Counted from the stretch's first letter, positions 1-13,318 are shown. The stretch: DNA of 64,000 nucleotides from Zychaea mexicana (GCF_025766255.1 NW_026516698.1:248001-312000), one strand, 5' to 3'. The notes: a model not told the origin generated them from the letters alone. Numbers and translations: made by a program.

Positions 1-2862
<2,862 letters not shown>

Positions 2863-4856
2863 TTTAGTAGTTTTAAGATGTATTTAAAGATGTAATTGTG
2901 ATGCCCAAGAAGAAGAAAAAGAAAGAAATAAAAAGAAAAAAGAAACCCTACAACATAACCTATTTTTGGTCCCGCACCTTTGCAACAAAAATCTTGCTTG
3001 AAAGTACGGTGTGTGGAACATTCAACAGTGACGGTCCTTATTAATCAAATTCATTCAAACAACTTGCATTATTGTTATGTGTTAACCTCTTCAGGAATTT
3101 TTGAAAAACCTTTGTCAGATCCGGACATAAGTCAACATGGACTACTAATACTACTAGTCAACAGCATGCATCCGTCAACACTGAGACCAGAAGAGTTACC
3201 GCAAATACCCGCCAGGTAATCTTTAATTAAACATCGCAATTCCGCTATGTATCGTTTTCATGGTTCTACTCCCAGAGTAAGGTGAGTAGAGCTTCTACAT
3301 TATTCTATTACTCACCTACTGCAGCAATGTGTATACTTGTCAAAAATAACCGCACCAGTTAATCTCTCTACGTCATTATAAGACTATGCATAGCAAGGCC
3401 GTCCCCTTCTGTTCCCCTCCTCTCCATCACGTTCGAATTGCGTTTGTACATAAGCCTAAAGTACAGTAACAATATAAGTTTAGCTTACAGGAGCTGCTAC
3501 ATCTTTATTCCTACTAATAAATACAAAGTTTGTGCTCTGTCACCAACAAAGGAGCAGCAGTGGCACTGGCGGCGGCGCAGCAGATATCTTCATCAACACT
3601 GATGTATAGTACATAAACACACGCAAATATTACGAAACACTCATCAGTGTTATTTGATATATTATATCACATTTACCGATCTTTATTTGTTTATAGAGAC
3701 AATGCTGCACATCGCTGAATAATCATCATCAGTTTCAAAGCATGTAAATAAAAGTAAAAGAAACAATGGTAAAATCAAGTAGTTCGTTTTACACTAGAAT
3801 GAAATACTGCGCGAAACCTTTTAAAGCGTTTAATTCCTTCCACCCCTTTCTTCTATTCTAACATCTTATATAGAGAGTAGTAAGTAGAAAATCTAACGTA
3901 TCTTTAAGTATTTTAAGATTTTATGGACGTGACAGCAACTGCAATATAAGTAACGTGGGCGATAAGTGATATCTACTACGGGGTTAACTTTCCATGTATT
4001 TACACGTCAAACAAAAGAAGCACCGTCGTTATTCAGTATAAACAATGATAGCTTGATAGAATCTAAAGCAGCAGAATGACTCGAAACACATCACGCACAG
4101 ACCACTATGTAGATTGAAGAAGTAATTTTTTTGACGATCTCTTGCCATTCTACACAAGTAACATCACCATAGTGTCGAAGAAATAGCTTTCAAACGAGAT
4201 AAACATTGTAAATCTATGAATATGCTTTTATAAAAAATGATTTCACACATACTGACAAGTTATTTTCTTGTCCTGTTATTTCATTGCAATAATGCTATCA
4301 TAACAGCCATTTCTCTTTCTCCATCACATGTCGTTTTTGATGATAACGTCAAATGATATGATGATAAAAATTGATAGTGGCTGAGGATAGCATGTCGCAA
4401 AAATACGCGGTTTTTCTGTGCTTCCTCTGAGATTAAATCTTTCTGATTAATGCGTTTGAGTTTTCCTCAGTGTAACTGCATGTAAGAAACCTTTTAAGAA
4501 AAGCTGCTTTTGCATATAAACTACATAGTAAGTGAGTGTCCCACTAGCTTTTAGTTATTACAGTACTGTCAATGCTGTATGCCTTCATCTCGGATACTTC
4601 TGTTAAACAACGAAAAGCAACTATGTAGTGTATAAGCCGTCAAACACATTTTCGGTTGAACAGCTTTAACCAGATAAGTTTTGGAATATCACTTAATAAT
4701 GATGATAGATACACCGATGACAACACTGTATGTACACAGCACTGGCTCGAGTATTTGATAAATGGATTTATGCTGCTTTTTCGAACAATCCTATCATATG
4801 TTAACTCCTGGAACTTGTGGGACTCAGCTCGTACTTACAATATTTCCACTCATGTA
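2863..4856. other. AT-rich spacer without a recognisable gene
   Basis: This stretch contains the upstream region of the minus-strand TMEM184-like gene and the left flank of the transposon. Open frames here are short, lack family motifs and have no convincing splice partners. A short GC-rich, GCAGCAG-containing patch occurs near 3550-3590. I see no RNA gene. Confidence 0.6.
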
Positions 4857-4932
4857 TGACGCGCCTTACTTTTCAACTTGGCGTGACACGATTTCCCATT
4901 TGGCCGATCGGGGGGATTTCAATTTGGCGTCG
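4857..4932 (+). repeat. Left terminal inverted repeat of the Tc1/mariner-type element
   Basis: It is the inverted partner of 6945-7017. The shared core is GCCTTACTTTTCAACTTG, followed by GCGTGACACGAT and a G-rich block. The arms differ by point changes and one or two indels, and the outermost 8-9 bases match poorly, consistent with an old insertion. Confidence 0.8.
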
Positions 4933-5084
4933 CATGAATTCTGATTTGGTGTATCATGTTTGGGGTGATATCATTTATTTTGCTACACAAGTTTGAACAA
5001 CATATGAAATAGTTACAAAATATTTTACGAGAATAATATATAGGCATTACAACATAGATTTCTCCAAAACACATCGCCAAAAAA

Positions 5085-6350
5085 AACTTTTCGCTTGCTG
5101 GATCCATCCATGGCAGTTGCTTGGTGTAATCAAGTGGGCTGAACTGAAGATATACGTGAGGCCAAAGAGTCGTCTTTAGTTAAGAGTGAACGTTTGACAC
5201 CTGCCTTCAGTTTCGACTAAAACTTTTCAATGGGGTTAAGAAATGTAGTATATGGCGGCAGGCGTAATATCATATATTGAATCCACGGGCTTAAACTGCT
5301 TCTTTTACGTTCTTTGCGTGGTAGATACCTGCGTTGTCCATTATCAACTACGTCTTTCAAGATATATTGTTTTTTTTTCTAAAATGTCCATTACAGTTTC
5401 TAGAAATTGTGCAAAATGATCGGCTCGTGTACCAATCCTCGCCACCACGCCCCTTTCTTTTCACCATCTTACAACTTCTGCTTTTTCGTTCAAACTACAG
5501 CTTGCGGCTTTCGCATAGAAAGAATCCCGATTCCTTCAGCGGCAATATATAGCTCCCGCTATCGAAATATGATGTCCCGGTTGTTTCGAACTGCTAGTTT
5601 TGCTGGCTCGCCACTTCTGGATTGTCCAAAAGTACGTTGAATGTGCAGGTTGAATCTGGGCTCGTCAATAGAGATGAAACCTGCTATATCAATGTCTGGA
5701 TTGTTGATGATATCCAGTACCCAGTCCAAATACGCTTCTTGATACTTTCAGGTGATACACGTGCTTTGTGAACCTTCTCATCGTAAGACCACACTTTTGC
5801 ACTATGTGTTTATGTAAGCCACTTTGTGCGATTGCCAAACCAAACTTGCCCTAAAGTAATCCTTACGCTTCCTTGACTGTCTTAGTTGGATCATCATCGT
5901 AGAGTTTCTGTAAAGTATGCCCAGCTGTTACTGTTGCGGGTTCTTTTGTTCGATTTCTTCATTTGCCTCGGTAATTACGGCTCTTCGTTTTTGAAACTAT
6001 TTCGATGATTCTGAGCATTACGGACAGACATAATAAGTTTACGAGCAGCTGCAGCTGCGCTGAAGGTCACATTTTGAATCATGTCTATGAATTGAACAAT
6101 CTGCATATTGTCGTATTTTCTGTATGGTCTTGTTGAATAATAGCAGGTTAGAGACTCTAAACAACATGAATAGAGAAGAGACACGATAATATGCGTAGCT
6201 GATGCTATTACATCTGGGATTCACAACTTGCTTTGGCGGATACTTTCTGGGTGTTCCTCTCGGCCTTATCTCCGTCAAATTGTGTTTATTACTGTATCGG
6301 TCAGCTACGGCTTTTACCATACTTTGATAGATTCTTCCTAGGTACCTCAT
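5085..6350 (-). pseudogene. Broken DDE transposase (Tc1/IS630-like)
   Basis: Translating the minus strand in shifting frames recovers the family motifs in order. There is an N-terminal helix-turn-helix-like segment between about 6350 and 5980, containing RGTPRKYPPKQV and later FIDMIQNVTFSAAAAARKL. The first catalytic block FISIDEPRFNLH lies near 5665, the second IMDNAGIYHAKNVKEAV near 5310, and the third LPPYTTFLNPIE near 5240. A C-terminal segment related to the usual GWIRHS-type ending lies near 5100. The three acidic residues (IDE, MDN, NPIE) therefore survive individually, but at least three frame changes and several stops separate them. It is a fossil and not a functional gene. Confidence 0.8.
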
Positions 6351-6944
6351 GCTGTATTATAATTTCCAAAGTGATTTGAGAATTGCGCAGGGCAATAAAT
6401 TGTACAGATGCTTATCGTGTAACTTTCCAGATAAATTGGCTGTTCTCGCCATTGAAACCAATGAACGAATCGTTTTTTTTTTTTGCCCATATCCAGATCA
6501 GTATTTGCAATGCGGTACACTATGGATCACAAGCATCAATTTGCTCTTGGACAAATTCTTCGCCTTCATTATTTATTTTAACCATTGCCAAACGGCAACG
6601 CTGTACCATACCGGACTCCTTCCATAAGACTGTTTATCCGTCTGAACGTAATAATGGTGTATAAGCTTGGAGCATGATTGGAAAGAATACCAAAAAAGGG
6701 CGAAAGAGAAGAAGCTGACTACTGCTTTGTTACTTCTCTCGGTTTTTAATGTCGCTAACAGTAGCCAAGAATTTGGCTAGCAAACACTTTTACTGATTGC
6801 AGCCATAATCATCCCCAGACAAAAACACACATAATTTTCAAATGTGCCAAAACTATATACATCAAATGCCATATTGGAATTTATAATTTTGCCATAGTAA
6901 GTATAATTCACTCGACTCCAAATTGCTAATTTTCACCACGCCCC

Positions 6945-7017
6945 AAGTTAAATACCCCCCCTCCCGATCGATCAAATGATATATCGTGTCACGTCAAGTT
7001 GAAAAGTAAGGGCACCG
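6945..7017 (-). repeat. Right terminal inverted repeat of the Tc1/mariner-type element
   Basis: Read on the minus strand from 7017, this arm gives CCCTTACTTTTCAACTTG then ACGTGACACGAT and GATCGATCGGGAGG. It matches the left arm in order and spacing. It lies at the 5' end of the transposase relic. Confidence 0.8.
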
Positions 7018-7847
7018 TACACAAGTGGAAGTCCTGTAATTAGTGCGTATAATAAGTGGGTTTTTAATGTATGTTGGATGTAACCTTTTGTCTACACGGT
7101 AGCGAAATCAGTCCAAACTCAAAAGAACTAAAGCGTGGCTGAGGTGTTGTAGCTCAAATGTCAGAACAGCTTGCGATTTACCTTTCGCTTCTTGTACAGT
7201 TTATGTTTGTGTTATACAGCAAACATCGTAGAATACTACACATATTGTCGATTCACTTTATTAACTGTGCACTAACTGGAGATGCTTCATTTTACGGGAA
7301 ATGACATATTTCAAGCCCACCGTTGACTGCTTCTCTTGGGCGTAATCTCAATAACTTTTGACAAACTGTACATCCAACAGGAGTCGGAGAAAAAACATCA
7401 CAGTTTTGACACACAAAGAGGGTTTGCATAATATGTTCTAGTGCATAATGCATTACACAAACGGGGCTTGGCACTAAATTAAAAATATTACGTGATGTTC
7501 GGTGCATTGCGCCAGTTGTAGATATGCAGGGAAGGGCTCTGTTTCTTTCTGGCTTTTACAATATCTTTTTCTGCAAACCAAGCATAAACCGACTTTACCA
7601 AAAGTGCAATCGTCACTTTCACAGAGAAGATGGGTTACCCAGGCCAGCCTTTAGTTTTGTGTGCAATCTAATAGCTATCATCAGAACTTTAAAATAGAAG
7701 CCCTCATACATACAGTTTTGCACAAAAAAAAAAGACCAGCCGTAACACATCGTACCGGCTGTTGTGTTGTAGGAATCTATACTAAGATCATGATAGTTTA
7801 TCATATGCTGTAAAGATAATTTATTGTTGTTACTCTTACAGAAAAAC
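7018..7847. other. Spacer between the transposon and the small-peptide gene
   Basis: This AT-rich sequence has no recognisable coding exon. Its right end is presumably the promoter region of the secreted-peptide gene starting at 7945. I see no repeat or RNA gene in it. Confidence 0.5.
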
Positions 7848-7854
7848 TATAAAT
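7848..7854 (+). promoter_or_regulatory. TATA box of the secreted cysteine-rich peptide gene
   Basis: TATAAAT stands 91 bp upstream of the ATG at 7945. A start site about 30 bp downstream would give a leader of about 60 bases. Such a clear TATA element suggests an inducible or highly expressed gene; that is inference. Confidence 0.55.
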
Positions 7855-7944
7855 ACCGCTGTTTTTACAAAGCAAAACTTATCATCATCCACTACATAAA
7901 CCATCTTCTCCTAGTACCAAGTTCAAAAATCCATACAGTACATT

Positions 7945-8139
7945 ATGAAGGTCTCTGCTGTCGTCCTTTTCGTTGTCGGTCTTGCCTTTGCTCAGAACGC
8001 TCAAGCCATCTGCAGCTGCCAACCCAAAAATTCTTGCTCCCTCGCTTGCCCTAAAGGATCATCCTGCGTCGATAAATCTGCCGTGTGCCGTAGCGCTGGA
8101 TGTGAACCCGGCTGGGACTACATGTGCTGGAGCAACTAA
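7945..8139 (+). CDS. Small secreted cysteine-rich peptide (64 aa), unknown function
   Basis: This is a single-exon frame of 64 residues. It starts MKVSAVVLFVVGLAFA, a classic signal peptide with likely cleavage after AQA near residue 21. The mature part of about 43 residues has eight cysteines (IC, SC, NSC, LAC, SSC, AVC, AGC, YMC), enough for four disulphides. It is rich in Ser, Lys and Pro and ends WDYMCWSN. A TATA box lies upstream and AATAAA at 8280, so it looks like a complete small transcription unit. I do not recognise the cysteine pattern as a named family. Secreted peptides of this size in fungi include antimicrobial peptides, effectors and cell-wall proteins, and nothing here decides between them. 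It lies alone between the transposon and the GEP4-like gene. Confidence 0.75.
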   Translation: MKVSAVVLFVVGLAFAQNAQAICSCQPKNSCSLACPKGSSCVDKSAVCRSAGCEPGWDYMCWSN

Positions 8140-8279
8140 GCACTGAACAAGAATTACTGCGAAAGTGGCTGCGATACTATATACTGGATGTCCATCACTC
8201 CACCTGCTGTGCAAGGACACACTCCCTTTACTTGTAAATTCTGATGGTCAATTCTCTCGTAGTCTAGAGATTCGTTCTG

Positions 8280-8285
8280 AATAAA
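8280..8285 (+). terminator. Poly(A) signal of the secreted-peptide gene
   Basis: AATAAA lies about 140 bases after the stop codon at 8139, in an AT-rich 3' region. It is the expected polyadenylation hexamer. Confidence 0.55.
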
Positions 8286-8528
8286 AACCAATCTCAAACT
8301 ATAAACTGCTGTATTCTCTTTACATACACCAATGGTTGCATACCTTGCTCACTTGAGTAACTTTAAATCTTTTGGATAATGCAGCGATATAATTGATAAT
8401 CTTGCGAGATAGTATCAAATAGTTAGAGGGACCAATTCTTTATTAGATTTATAAACTTGATGCTTAATATTATAACAAAAGACCCACTATGGATTCAAGC
8501 CGCGCCTTTTCTTTTCTTGTTGTTTGAA

Positions 8529-9585
8529 ATGGTACAAAGCCTCAATGTCGCAGGAATCGTCAACGCGTTCCGAGTGTTATGGAATCCGAGCCTAGCTGTT
8601 CCACATATTATCGTCAACGGTAATTTCCCAAACAAACTTCCTTTCCAACATTAAAGCGGTTTTATGCGTTATGCTCAATACTAGATTCTTTAAATGCAAG
8701 ACGTTCGCAACATACATTATGAACAACTCAAGAATCAAGGCCGGATCCAGGCCATGGCGTTTGACAAGGATAATTGCTTAACGGCGCCTTATGTGCCTGA
8801 GATTTACCCACCGTTCAAGGTAGATCATTTTCGTAACAGAGTAGTCAGTACTTTTCTAACGCGCGCTTATGTACGTGTCATTTATCGAAAAAAAAGATAG
8901 CATGGACTGAGTGTAAAGAGACATTTGGGACAAATAATATCGCGATCGTTTCCAACTCTGCAGGCACCGACGACGACGTAAACTACACAGATAAGTTCTC
9001 ATTATCCTTCTCTAGTGTAAAGAATAAGGGAAATCGACGCGATTCTTATTTTGCTTTTCATTATAACACAGGCCACGAAGTTAGAAGACTCTTTAGGTAT
9101 AAAAGAAGAACTGGTGAACAGGGGAAAAAGAAGAGAACCTAATTCGTGGTGAAACTAATACTCGTCGCTTCTATGTATTTTACTAGGTGTTCCCGTATTG
9201 CGACATAGCGAAAAGAAACCTTTGGGTGGTGCAGCCTTGGCAAAGCATTTCAATCATATGCCACCGCACAACATTGCAGTGGTGGGTGATCGGATATTGA
9301 CCGATATCATTTTCGGCAACCTGAATGGAAACTTGACAATTTGGACGAGCCAAATAGTAACAGAAAAAGGCGATAACAAAGCAGCGTTGATTGTAAGTTA
9401 ATATTTCTTTTTTTTTATTCTATAAAAGATGAAGTAGTCTAAAGCTTTTAGTTGATCAAACCTTTATTATACAGTTTCGACGGATGGAACATAGATTAAT
9501 CCGATTTCTGCAAAATATGAATGTAAAGCCACCAAGTCACCCTGCTCTTAAGGGATCCTCGACTGATTATTTTCGCTCTGGATAA
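8529..9585 (+). CDS. GEP4: Gep4-like mitochondrial phosphatidylglycerophosphatase (HAD superfamily)
   Basis: Model: join(8529..8619,8701..8819,8897..8977,9072..9096,9187..9392,9475..9585), giving 210 residues with all junctions in phase. HAD motifs appear in order: FDKDNC (nucleophile motif, aspartates near residues 52 and 54), AIVSNSAG, the lysine in EKKPLGG, and VVGDRILTDI. The opening MVQSLNVAGIVNAFR and the phrase DKDNCLTAPY are typical of the yeast Gep4/YqeG branch. Gep4 removes phosphate from phosphatidylglycerophosphate at the matrix side of the inner mitochondrial membrane, making phosphatidylglycerol for cardiolipin synthesis. The start at 8529 was chosen because it begins the conserved N-terminus; an in-frame ATG at 8457 lies in less plausible sequence. 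One exon is only 25 bases long. Confidence 0.88.
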
Positions 9586-9754
9586 TAAAAGCTGCGTTCC
9601 GACTGTCATGTATGCTCTCGATCAAATATGTTGAAGTCATGGTGGCATAGGTGTTTATTATAAATTGGCGATATGACATGGAAAAACGTTATATTTACAA
9701 AATACTAGCGGTCCTTCCTCGCTTCGCTCCGTGTCATTCAACGGAAACGCATCG

Positions 9755-9798
9755 CAAGGGGGTTCCCCCTTGACCCCTAAGTGGGGGGCAAGCCCCCC
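9755..9798. repeat. Two GC-rich hairpins near the Helitron 3' end
   Basis: Bases 9755-9772 form a perfect palindrome (CAAGGGGG, two-base loop, CCCCCTTG). Bases 9783-9798 form a second one (GGGGGGC, AA, GCCCCCC). They stand out from AT-rich flanks and lie between the helicase relic and the CTAG end. Helitrons normally carry a 3' subterminal hairpin close to the CTRR end; these lie farther away than usual, so the role is inferred. Confidence 0.6.
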
Positions 9799-9991
9799 AA
9801 ACCCCCCTGTCGAGCGAAGTTGGATCAATGTTTTGGTATTAGATGCTTATTGTCTGTTTTCAAAATCAAAAGCAAGATCATTGTGCAGTGAGAAGTAGCC
9901 TATCATAGAAAGTCGTCAAAGTTGGATACTTAACTATCTCCAGTTTAGAATGCAATGCGAAAAAAAGTGTTGACAAAGATGATGTAGTGAT

Positions 9992-10101
9992 ATTGATAAA
10001 AAGAGAATAGGCGAGAAAAAAAGAGAATAAGCAATAAAAAAGAGAATAGGTGATAAAAAAGAGAATAGGTGATAATAAAGAGAATAGAAGATAAAGAGAA
10101 T
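9992..10101. repeat. AGAGAATAGG-type minisatellite
   Basis: About six imperfect tandem copies of a 14-20 bp unit resembling AAAAAGAGAATAGGTGAT lie directly after the stop codon of the helicase relic, inside the Helitron 3' region. The unit length varies between copies. Confidence 0.75.
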
Positions 10102-11319
10102 TAGAGAAGAACTTCATGGAAAACAACATTTCGGGTGTTTTGGCCTTGCTGACCCGCGAGACTTGAGTTCTCGGGATCTAACATGATTCTAATAGACGAC
10201 GGGGTGCGGACGCGCGACATGGCTACATAGAGTAGACCATGCGTGAAAGGAGGCTCAGGTAAGTAGAGGCCAACAGTGTTAAAAGTTTGACCCTGTGCCT
10301 TATTGATGGTCATTGCAAATGCCAGGCGAACAGGGAATTGCGTGCGTTTAAATTGGATAGTGGAGCGTGTTTCCGATGGTGTGAGTGTTATGCGAGGGAT
10401 CAAGACAATATTGCCAGCATGAGGTCCAGTGGCTATTTCAGCTTCAAGTACATATCGTTGGAAAGAGCGTACAATCAGCCTTGTCCCATTGCAGAGACCA
10501 CTTTGGGTGTGCAAATTCCGCAAAAGCATGACTGGGCAACCGACTTTGAGTTTTAGCAAATGCGGTGGGAGGTCGGATGGATTTATTGCATTGAGAAGCT
10601 CTGGTGGGTATGTCATTTGATCTTCTGGATCATCCACTGTATCAGCGCTCTGGAATTCGTGTGCAGTGCCTGGGAAATGTTCGAGTATCAGTTCGTTGGG
10701 TGCTGTAACGTCGACATTCTTTGGAGTCAAGATAGAGCGACTGATGAGGTAATCACGATCCATATGTGGTGCGTTGAGGTTGCCGTAAATGGTTTCTATG
10801 AGCTCGTACATGTTGTAATATGGCATGAGCATTCGATCTGGAAGCCGGACTCTGTCATCAGTGGTTGGCACGAACAGCTCAGCACCATTACCAATGCGAA
10901 ATCAAAATATTGCGCAAACTCGCGAAGCTCATTTGCATCATTGGTGTTGGCAGCTTGTTGGACGCGCAAGTTGGTTTCAGGTGGTGGATGGTGACGCTGG
11001 GCCAAATGGATGAGCGATTTAAGCACTGCTGTACGATCTGCGAGCGCGACGCATTTGGTATCACTGGAAGGACCTATTACCATGTACTTTACTGTGAGTA
11101 CTACCGCTTAATAGTAAAAAACATGCAAAGTAGAAGAGAGGATACAATGTTGAGTACCTGGCAAAAGTCAACACCAAGGACCATAATTTTTCCACCAAAT
11201 GGAACATCGGCAAGCGCGGGATCGTCATGTCTCATGAGATTTGGATACGCTTGTACGTATACGTTGATACTTGTATTGATACTTGTGTCCAGCGTGTTTA
11301 AAGCGATGACACTTCTCAT
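10101..11319 (-). pseudogene. Helitron (Pif1-like) helicase, C-terminal part, frameshifted
   Basis: Read from 11319 downward, the frame gives DDPALADVPFGGKIMVLGVD and FCQVL, the FGGK/DFRQ helicase block. After an interval comes NLRVQQAANTNDANELREF, typical of Helitron helicases. A frameshift near 10905 moves into FRIGNGAELFVPTTDDRVRL, which continues uninterrupted for about 260 residues. That part contains LKVGCPVMLLRN, a NGTRL block, LAFAMTINKAQGQTF and LLYVAMSRVRT, the final Pif1-family motifs. The ATPase P-loop region and the Rep domain are absent. With a frameshift and missing N-terminal half, it is not functional. Confidence 0.82.
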
Positions 11320-11330
11320 ATGATGAAGGA

Positions 11331-11535
11331 CGTGAAGTGAGCTTCATCTCGTGTTAATGAAGGTTATCCCCTTGAGTCTTTCCTCGATGCGATACCCGTC
11401 TACTCACATAGTCATACATTCATGTAGAACAAATTTTCTGATCTGGAGGAGCCACACATTTCGGCGCGTCATAAACGTGAGAGAGCAATCTGATTGGATA
11501 GATTGAACTGGCTCAAATGCCGTGTTCATTACTAC
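11331..11535. other. Helitron flank and promoter-side spacer
   Basis: This short region separates the Helitron relic from the TATA box of the spliced transcript. It contains no convincing exon. It may hold the upstream control elements of that transcript, but no site is clear. Confidence 0.4.
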
Positions 11536-11542
11536 TATATAA
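11536..11542 (+). promoter_or_regulatory. TATA box with downstream pyrimidine-rich start region
   Basis: TATATAA is followed 25-30 bp later by GGGCTCTTCTTCCTCTTC. A start at the C near 11568 would give an RNA beginning with an oligopyrimidine tract, resembling the 5' TOP starts of ribosomal-protein and snoRNA-host genes. If transcription starts there, the only nearby ATG (11562) would lie outside the RNA. Confidence 0.45.
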
Positions 11543-11888
11543 CCGTGCGGCCGGAGCAATCATGGGGCTCTTCTTCCTCTTCGTCAACTTTTCTAAACCA
11601 AAGCTATTCAATGTGAGTGTCATTGGAACGGATTAGAGGATCGAAGAGTGTATGCTTATGTTGGTGAGTGAGAAGAGCGTATGAAACCGGTTGTGAGTAT
11701 CTCAAAATCCGTTTATCTCACTTTCTTTCTTTTTGACACAAACCTTCTTCTCGTCTTAACCTGGTCCATCTCTCCCTCACGTTGGCTCTCAAAGCGCAGA
11801 TGCAAAAGAGTAAGTACAATATGGAAAGTGTGAAGTGTACTTTGAGGTTTTGCATGTGGATGTGATATACAAAAGAAGATATGAATTT

Positions 11889-12780
11889 CGACGTGTCTAA
11901 AGAAATGTGTGTACAGCATACAGTCGCTAATGTTATCCTCCTTTCTTCTCTGCTACTACTATAGGATTCTGACTTTTTGAAATGGTTGGTTCGGTTTGTT
12001 GTTTGCACCCCACCCTTAAACATAAGCAACAACTGTAAGTACGGTAGGGAATGAAATGTGAGGATGAGCTGGAGAGAAGTCGAGTGTCTGTTGGAGGTGC
12101 TGATGCCATGACGTGTCAGGAATAGTTGCATATTAAGAACAGCCTGCTCATGATCTTTCTTCTTTTCATTCTACTTCAGGTTTCGCTTTATGCTGGTTGG
12201 GTTAATTGTGTCCTGCGGACAAATAACAGATAGTAAGTATAAGCAAAAGGGGACTTGAACATTGGTATGATAGGTGAGTAGGATGGCATGGGTGTTGGGG
12301 ATGACGCGTCCAAGGTGTGCAGTGTGTACAGCAGCGTTACGGGAAAGGGCTCCTGACCATGACGTATGCAATATGGCAGTCTCTCAAAAAAAAATTTCTT
12401 TCTCTCCTCCTCTTTCTTCTCTTATTCTTCAGAATTGGTCGTGCCCTTCTTGCTTTTCCTCTCTCTAACTCAGGGCTCTCTTCCTCCAACTCAAGGATGT
12501 CATGATAGTAAGTATAGCTGGAAAGGATTTTGTGCTTGTGTTTGTCTTTGCGTGTTTGAAGAACCAGGAAGATGTCTGCCGTGACATGTCAAAAAGTGTA
12601 TGCAGCTGCTCATAGATGTTTTCTTTTTTCTAATAGAGGATGGCTCTGCGGTGATCTGTTTGGACTTGGATTGGCTTAGACCCCATCTCTCTCTGTCTAT
12701 AACTTTGCTGTAAAACGACAAACAAATGTAAGTATAGGTGGATCCAGCTTGGGATGGAGGAGGATGGTAATGCCGTGTTA
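11889..12780 (+). repeat. TGACRYGTCA-like motif repeated in five consecutive introns
   Basis: The motif occurs at 11889-11897 (CGACGTGTC), 12109-12118 (TGACGTGTCA), 12302-12311 (TGACGCGTCC), 12582-12591 (TGACATGTCA) and 12771-12780 (TGCCGTGTTA). It is followed by a purine run and, 10-40 bases later, by ACAGC or GCAGC. In the first and third copies the downstream GTGTACAGCA is identical. Spacing between copies is about 190-280 bp, one per intron, which suggests duplicated exon-intron units or paralogous intronic RNAs. Confidence 0.55.
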
Positions 12781-13157
12781 AAAAATAGAGATAGCACAGT
12801 GGGTGCAGCCCTCTAATAATCTTTTCTTTTTCCAGCTAGAAGAAGTGTTTCTGTCTTGGCTGTGATTATCTGCTCTGCTCTGGCCGTGTGCTCGGCTCTC
12901 CTGTGTCTCATCGTAGAAGTATGGGTAAGCATAGCACGATAGAATCTTGTATGTGTGTGGTTTAACAGTTTCCCATTAACTGTTCATCTCTTTTGTTTCT
13001 CGGAATGGCGATAGTGCACAGACACCTCCATGCTAGTCAAGATTGATGCTCCACTGTCATCCCGCTCCTAGAAGCCGACCTGTCAAGTAGTCCATCGGCA
13101 GTGGTCAAGATCTATCCATCCATCTGGATGGTCGCGTGTGCTTTTTGCTTTGACTTG

Positions 13158-13318
13158 GACCTGAGGAAGTCCTTAAAAGCCTCATATTCTTCTTTGTGTT
13201 CTTTGTATAATTTATCCCCCCCTCCCCTTCCCCTTGCTCTGACCCAGGAAGTCGTTAAAAGCGTCTATTGCGTTCTTTATATAGTTTATCCTTCTCCCCT
13301 CCCCTCCCCCTTTGCTTT
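13158..13318 (+). repeat. Tandem duplication of about 80 bp
   Basis: Copy 1 (13158-13240) and copy 2 (13241-13318) share GACC..AGGAAGTC, TTAAAAGC, TTCTTT, TTTATCC and a CCCCTCCCC-type pyrimidine tract in the same order. Each copy includes an acceptor-like pyrimidine stretch, so alternative splicing in the 3' part of the spliced transcript is possible. Confidence 0.7.

Larger units (their letters stand above)
4857..7017 (-). mobile_element. Decayed Tc1/mariner-IS630-type DNA transposon with long imperfect terminal inverted repeats
   Basis: The element is about 2.16 kb and is bounded by TA dinucleotides at 4855-4856 and 7018-7019, the expected target duplication of this superfamily. The left end and the reverse complement of the right end share CTTACTTTTCAACTTG followed by CGTGACACGAT and a GATCGGG block. 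Similarity continues imperfectly for 60-110 bp into the element. The interior encodes, on the minus strand, a broken DDE transposase. Its direction places the 5' end of the element at 7017. Frameshifts and stops mean it cannot encode its own transposase. The combination of inverted ends, TA flanks and DDE motifs makes the assignment firm. Confidence 0.85.
9705..11330 (-). mobile_element. 5'-truncated Helitron
   Basis: The minus strand encodes the C-terminal helicase of a Helitron. On that strand the sequence downstream of the gene ends in CTAG at 9708-9705, followed by T, matching the CTRR terminus of Helitrons. Two GC-rich perfect hairpins lie 50-95 bp before that end. No replication-initiator (HUH) domain and no 5' TC terminus were found within the window, so only the 3' part of the element remains. 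The exact right boundary near 11330 is where recognisable coding similarity stops. Confidence 0.65.

Noticed and set aside
11562..12232. A short peptide reading from ATG at 11562 through the first four exons (about 44-50 residues)
   Set aside because: It needs one specific acceptor choice, ends early, and its ATG probably lies upstream of the transcription start.
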